The notes beneath the pieces were generated by a model that was not told the origin of the DNA, did no database searches, and saw only the letters and a list, made by a program, of their open reading frames with translations. Shown here in pieces: positions 61,427 through 64,000 of a DNA stretch of 64,000 bases. Every line of letters starts with the position of its first letter. The stretch's first letter is position 1. The DNA comes from Wocania ichthyoenteri Th78 (GTDB taxonomy: Bacteria; Bacteroidota; Bacteroidia; Flavobacteriales; Flavobacteriaceae), in the NCBI RefSeq assembly GCF_000789235.1, contig NZ_KN525716.1, forward strand, positions 2,586,100 through 2,650,099. Reading direction: 5' to 3'. The position numbers and the translations under genes are program-made.

Positions 61427-61429
61427 GAC

Positions 61430-61708
61430 ATGGCAAGATCATTAAAAAAAGGACCTTACGTTCATTATAAATTAGAGAAGAAAGTAGCTGTTAATGTTGA
61501 AAACAATAAAAAAACAGTAATCAAAACGTGGTCAAGAGCCTCTATGATTACTCCAGATTTTGTTGGACAAACTATAGCTGTACATAATGGCCGTCAATTT
61601 GTACCAGTTTATGTAACTGAAAACATGGTAGGTCATAAATTAGGAGAATTTTCACCAACACGTTCATTCCGTGGACATGCAGGTGCTAAAAATAAAGGTA
61701 AAAAGTAG
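61430..61708 (+). CDS. rpsS: 30S ribosomal protein S19
   Basis: A 92-residue 30S head protein that contacts the 50S subunit. Recognised by [39 protein letters not shown] and [20 protein letters not shown]. It lies between rplB and rplV with gaps of only a few bases. Confidence 0.98.
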   Translation: MARSLKKGPYVHYKLEKKVAVNVENNKKTVIKTWSRASMITPDFVGQTIAVHNGRQFVPVYVTENMVGHKLGEFSPTRSFRGHAGAKNKGKK

Positions 61709-61714
61709 TAAGCT

Positions 61715-62122
61715 ATGGGAACTCGTAAAAAACAAATGGCAGACGCTATTAAGGAAGCAAAAAAACATGTTGCTTTTGCTAAACTTAATAACTGTCCTAC
61801 ATCACCGAGAAAAATGCGTTTAGTAGCCGATTTAGTAAGAGGCGAAAAAGTAGAACATGCACTTAATATCTTAAAATTCAACCAAAAAGAAGCATCTGGT
61901 CGTTTAGAGAAATTGTTATTGTCTGCAATTGCAAACTGGCAATCTAAAAATGAAGAAGCAAATATTGAAGAGGCTGAATTAATTGTAAAAGAGATTAAGG
62001 TTGATAGCGGATCTATGTTAAAAAGATTACGTCCAGCACCTCAAGGTCGTGCACACAGAATAAGAAAACGTTCAAACCACGTAACAATCGTAGTTGGAGC
62101 AAACAATAATACACAAAGCTAA
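61715..62122 (+). CDS. rplV: 50S ribosomal protein L22
   Basis: A 135-residue tunnel protein that touches all 23S rRNA domains. Recognised by [39 protein letters not shown] and the beta-hairpin with [20 protein letters not shown] near the C-terminus, the site where macrolide-resistance changes occur (normal here). The ATG is at 61715; rpsC starts seven bases after the stop. Confidence 0.97.
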   Translation: MGTRKKQMADAIKEAKKHVAFAKLNNCPTSPRKMRLVADLVRGEKVEHALNILKFNQKEASGRLEKLLLSAIANWQSKNEEANIEEAELIVKEIKVDSGSMLKRLRPAPQGRAHRIRKRSNHVTIVVGANNNTQS

Positions 62123-62129
62123 GATAGAT

Positions 62130-62852
62130 ATGGGACAAAAAACAAATCCAATCGGGAATCGCTTAGGAATTATCAGAGGATGGGAATCTAACTGGTACGG
62201 AGGTAATGATTATGGAGATAAGCTTGCTGAAGACGATAAAATTAGAAAATACGTTCACGCACGTTTATCTAAAGCTAGTGTAAGTAGAGTAATTATTGAG
62301 AGAACTTTAAAGCTTGTAACCGTTACTATCACTACTGCAAGACCAGGTATTATTATCGGGAAAGGCGGACAAGAGGTAGACAAGTTAAAAGAAGAACTTA
62401 AAAAAATTACTGGAAAAGAAGTTCAGATTAACATCTTTGAAATTAAAAGACCTGAACTTGATGCATTTTTAGTAGGATCAAGCATCGCTCGTCAAATTGA
62501 AAATAGAATTTCATACAGACGTGCAATTAAGATGGCTATTGCTGCTACAATGCGTATGAATGCTGAAGGAATTAAAATCCAAATTAGTGGACGTTTAAAT
62601 GGTGCTGAAATGGCACGTTCTGAACACTACAAAGAAGGACGTATTCCTTTATCAACCTTTAGAGCCGATATTGATTACGCTTTAGTTGAGGCACACACTA
62701 CTTACGGTAGGTTGGGTGTTAAAGTATGGATCATGAAAGGTGAAGTATATGGTAAAAGAGAACTTTCTCCGCTTGTTGGATTATCTAAGAAGCAAGGAAA
62801 AGGTGGAGCCGGAGGACGTGGTGGAAATAAAGGACCTCGTCGTAGAAAGTAA
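62130..62852 (+). CDS. rpsC: 30S ribosomal protein S3
   Basis: A 240-residue protein at the mRNA entry. The type 2 KH domain motif [18 protein letters not shown] is clear, as is the C-terminal [10 protein letters not shown]-like region [21 protein letters not shown] start at the ATG of [18 protein letters not shown]; a longer frame beginning at 62094 overlaps rplV and adds 12 residues not found in the family. rplP follows after 21 bases. Confidence 0.97.
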   Translation: MGQKTNPIGNRLGIIRGWESNWYGGNDYGDKLAEDDKIRKYVHARLSKASVSRVIIERTLKLVTVTITTARPGIIIGKGGQEVDKLKEELKKITGKEVQINIFEIKRPELDAFLVGSSIARQIENRISYRRAIKMAIAATMRMNAEGIKIQISGRLNGAEMARSEHYKEGRIPLSTFRADIDYALVEAHTTYGRLGVKVWIMKGEVYGKRELSPLVGLSKKQGKGGAGGRGGNKGPRRRK

Positions 62853-62873
62853 TTTTTTATAAAGTAAAGAAAA

Positions 62874-63293
62874 ATGTTACAGCCTAAAAGAACAAAATTT
62901 CGTAAGCAACAAAAAGGACGTATGAAAGGGAACTCAGGTAGAGGTCACCAACTTTCAAACGGAACTTTTGGAATAAAAGCATTAGACTCGAATTTTTTAA
63001 CATCGCGTCAAATTGAAGCAGCTCGTATTGCCGCTACACGTTACATGAAAAGAGAAGGACAACTTTGGATTAAAATATTTCCAGACAAGCCTATTACAAA
63101 AAAGCCTCTTGAAGTACGTATGGGTAAAGGTAAAGGTGCCGTTGAATATTGGGTAGCTGTTGTTAAACCAGGAAGAGTTTTATTTGAAATTGGTGGAGTG
63201 CCATTAGACGTTGCAAAAGAAGCATTACGTTTAGCAGCACAAAAGTTACCAGTAAAAACTAAGTTTTTAATCGCTAGAGATTACGAAGCATAA
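62874..63293 (+). CDS. rplP: 50S ribosomal protein L16
   Basis: A 139-residue protein organising the A-site region. Recognised by [39 protein letters not shown], and [20 protein letters not shown] with [20 protein letters not shown]. The Arg of the KGRMKGNS region is the one hydroxylated by ycfD enzymes in some bacteria. It follows rpsC and precedes rpmC. Confidence 0.98.
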   Translation: MLQPKRTKFRKQQKGRMKGNSGRGHQLSNGTFGIKALDSNFLTSRQIEAARIAATRYMKREGQLWIKIFPDKPITKKPLEVRMGKGKGAVEYWVAVVKPGRVLFEIGGVPLDVAKEALRLAAQKLPVKTKFLIARDYEA

Positions 63294-63306
63294 TTTATTT
63301 GATATT

Positions 63307-63498
63307 ATGAAACAATCAGAAATTAAAGAATTATCTGTAGCTGAGTTACAAGAAAAACTTGGTGAAACAAAAAAGAGTTATTCAGACCTAAAATTGGCTC
63401 ATGCAATATCTCCTTTAGAAAATCCAATTCAATTACGTTCAATAAGAAGAACTGTAGCTAGAATTGCGACTGAATTAACTAAAAGAGAATTACAATAA
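63307..63498 (+). CDS. rpmC: 50S ribosomal protein L29
   Basis: A 63-residue helical hairpin protein near the tunnel exit. Recognised by MKQSEIKELSVAELQEKLGE and PIQLRSIRRTVARIATELTK. Its size and its place between L16 and S17 are standard for the S10 operon. Confidence 0.97.
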   Translation: MKQSEIKELSVAELQEKLGETKKSYSDLKLAHAISPLENPIQLRSIRRTVARIATELTKRELQ

Positions 63499-63510
63499 TT
63501 CTGCTGAAAG

Positions 63511-63768
63511 ATGGAAACAAGAAATTTAAGAAAAGAACGTATAGGAGTTGTTACTAGTAACAAAATGCAAAAATCAATAGTTGTAGCAGAAGTTAAAAAA
63601 GTAAAACATCCTATGTATGGAAAATTCGTGTTAAAAACGAAAAAGTACGTAGCACACGACGAAACAAACGATTGCAATATTGGTGATAAAGTAAAGATCA
63701 TGGAAACAAGACCTTTAAGTAAATCTAAATGTTGGAGATTAGTAGAAATCCTAGAAAGAGCTAAATAA
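63511..63768 (+). CDS. rpsQ: 30S ribosomal protein S17
   Basis: An 85-residue OB-fold primary 16S rRNA-binding protein. Recognised by [40 protein letters not shown] and [20 protein letters not shown]. It follows rpmC by 12 bases; rplN starts two bases after its stop. Confidence 0.98.
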   Translation: METRNLRKERIGVVTSNKMQKSIVVAEVKKVKHPMYGKFVLKTKKYVAHDETNDCNIGDKVKIMETRPLSKSKCWRLVEILERAK

Positions 63769-63770
63769 TT

Positions 63771-64000
63771 ATGGTACAGCAAGAATCAAGATTAAAAGTA
63801 GCAGACAACACTGGAGCAAAGGAAGTTTTGACTATCCGTGTTTTAGGAGGAACTAAAAGAAGATATGCTTCTGTGGGAGACAAAATTGTTGTTTCAGTAA
63901 AAGATGCGACTCCCAATGGAAACATTAAAAAAGGGGCAGTATCAACAGCAGTAGTTGTTCGTACTAAGAAAGAAGTAAGAAGACCAGACGGATCTTATAT
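63771..64000 (+). CDS. rplN: 50S ribosomal protein L14 (truncated by window end)
   Basis: The first 76 codons of L14, a conserved 50S protein at the subunit interface that also binds the silencing factor RsfS. Recognised by [40 protein letters not shown] and [14 protein letters not shown]. The family is about 122 residues, so roughly 46 more codons lie beyond the window. The truncation is from the window limit, not from the genome. Confidence 0.96.
   Translation, partial: MVQQESRLKVADNTGAKEVLTIRVLGGTKRRYASVGDKIVVSVKDATPNGNIKKGAVSTAVVVRTKKEVRRPDGSY

Noticed and set aside
62094-62129. N-terminal extension of rpsC
   Set aside because: Would overlap rplV and add residues absent from S3; the ATG at 62130 begins the conserved sequence.

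Overview
The window is a chromosomal segment of a bacterium of the family Flavobacteriaceae (Bacteroidetes). Evidence: AT-rich DNA; genes typical of the group (methionine synthase split into two genes, gliding-type GldA, two SusC/SusD pairs, a fused DAHP synthase/chorismate mutase, paired DUF3857 proteins); Bacteroidetes-type promoters (-33 TTTG / -7 TAnnTTTG, perfect in front of rpsL); few Shine-Dalgarno sites; and the dispersed intergenic repeats common in this family. The genus cannot be fixed from the sequence alone. No tRNA, rRNA, CRISPR array, transposase or prophage was seen.

Layout. 0-5.4 kb: methionine/one-carbon cluster (metH split in two, with an ABM-domain gene between, a small orphan gene, repeats, then metF). 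5.4-6.5 kb: a PagL-like outer-membrane lipid A deacylase. 6.6-16.8 kb (minus strand): an ECF sigma factor, FecR anti-sigma, STN-containing SusC, SusD and a giant FG-GAP/ASPIC lipoprotein, which together look like a self-regulated outer-membrane uptake unit. 17-22 kb: a DUF2807 lipoprotein, ackA-pta and gldA. 22.1-26.3 kb: an aromatic amino acid operon (pheA, aminotransferase, tyrA, DAHP synthase-chorismate mutase) behind a leader that encodes a 23-residue peptide with 10 aromatic residues, a candidate antiterminator and an intrinsic terminator. This is a textbook-shaped transcription attenuator and the best regulatory find here. 27-38 kb: housekeeping genes (rsgA, dtd, a YdjM-like hydrolase, two exported DUF3857 proteins, a MazG-like hydrolase, aroA, queA, rlmN, polyprenyl synthase). 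38.07-39.18 kb: a DUF4238 gene enclosed by two inverted, hairpin-forming modules that resemble integron attC sites. 39.2-48.8 kb: sulfatase/PaiB/DUF1569, radC, a degenerate polysaccharide deacetylase-like gene with a HAD phosphatase, rarA, a rhomboid protease and rlmB. 48.9-55.4 kb: a second SusC/SusD pair and an Omp85-type outer-membrane protein. 55.5-64 kb: the fused str-S10 ribosomal operon (rpsL to rplN, truncated by the window end), with an unusual structured gap between rpsJ and rplC.

How the genes work together: metH1/metH2/metF complete the methyl-transfer branch from methylene-THF to methionine. The aromatic operon joins the entry step (DAHP synthase), the branch step (chorismate mutase) and both terminal branches, with aroA encoded nearby. 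The sigma/FecR/SusC unit has the parts for substrate-triggered induction across both membranes, but no degradative enzyme lies next to it, so its substrate is unknown. All functional calls are from sequence reading and family knowledge; no database search was run.
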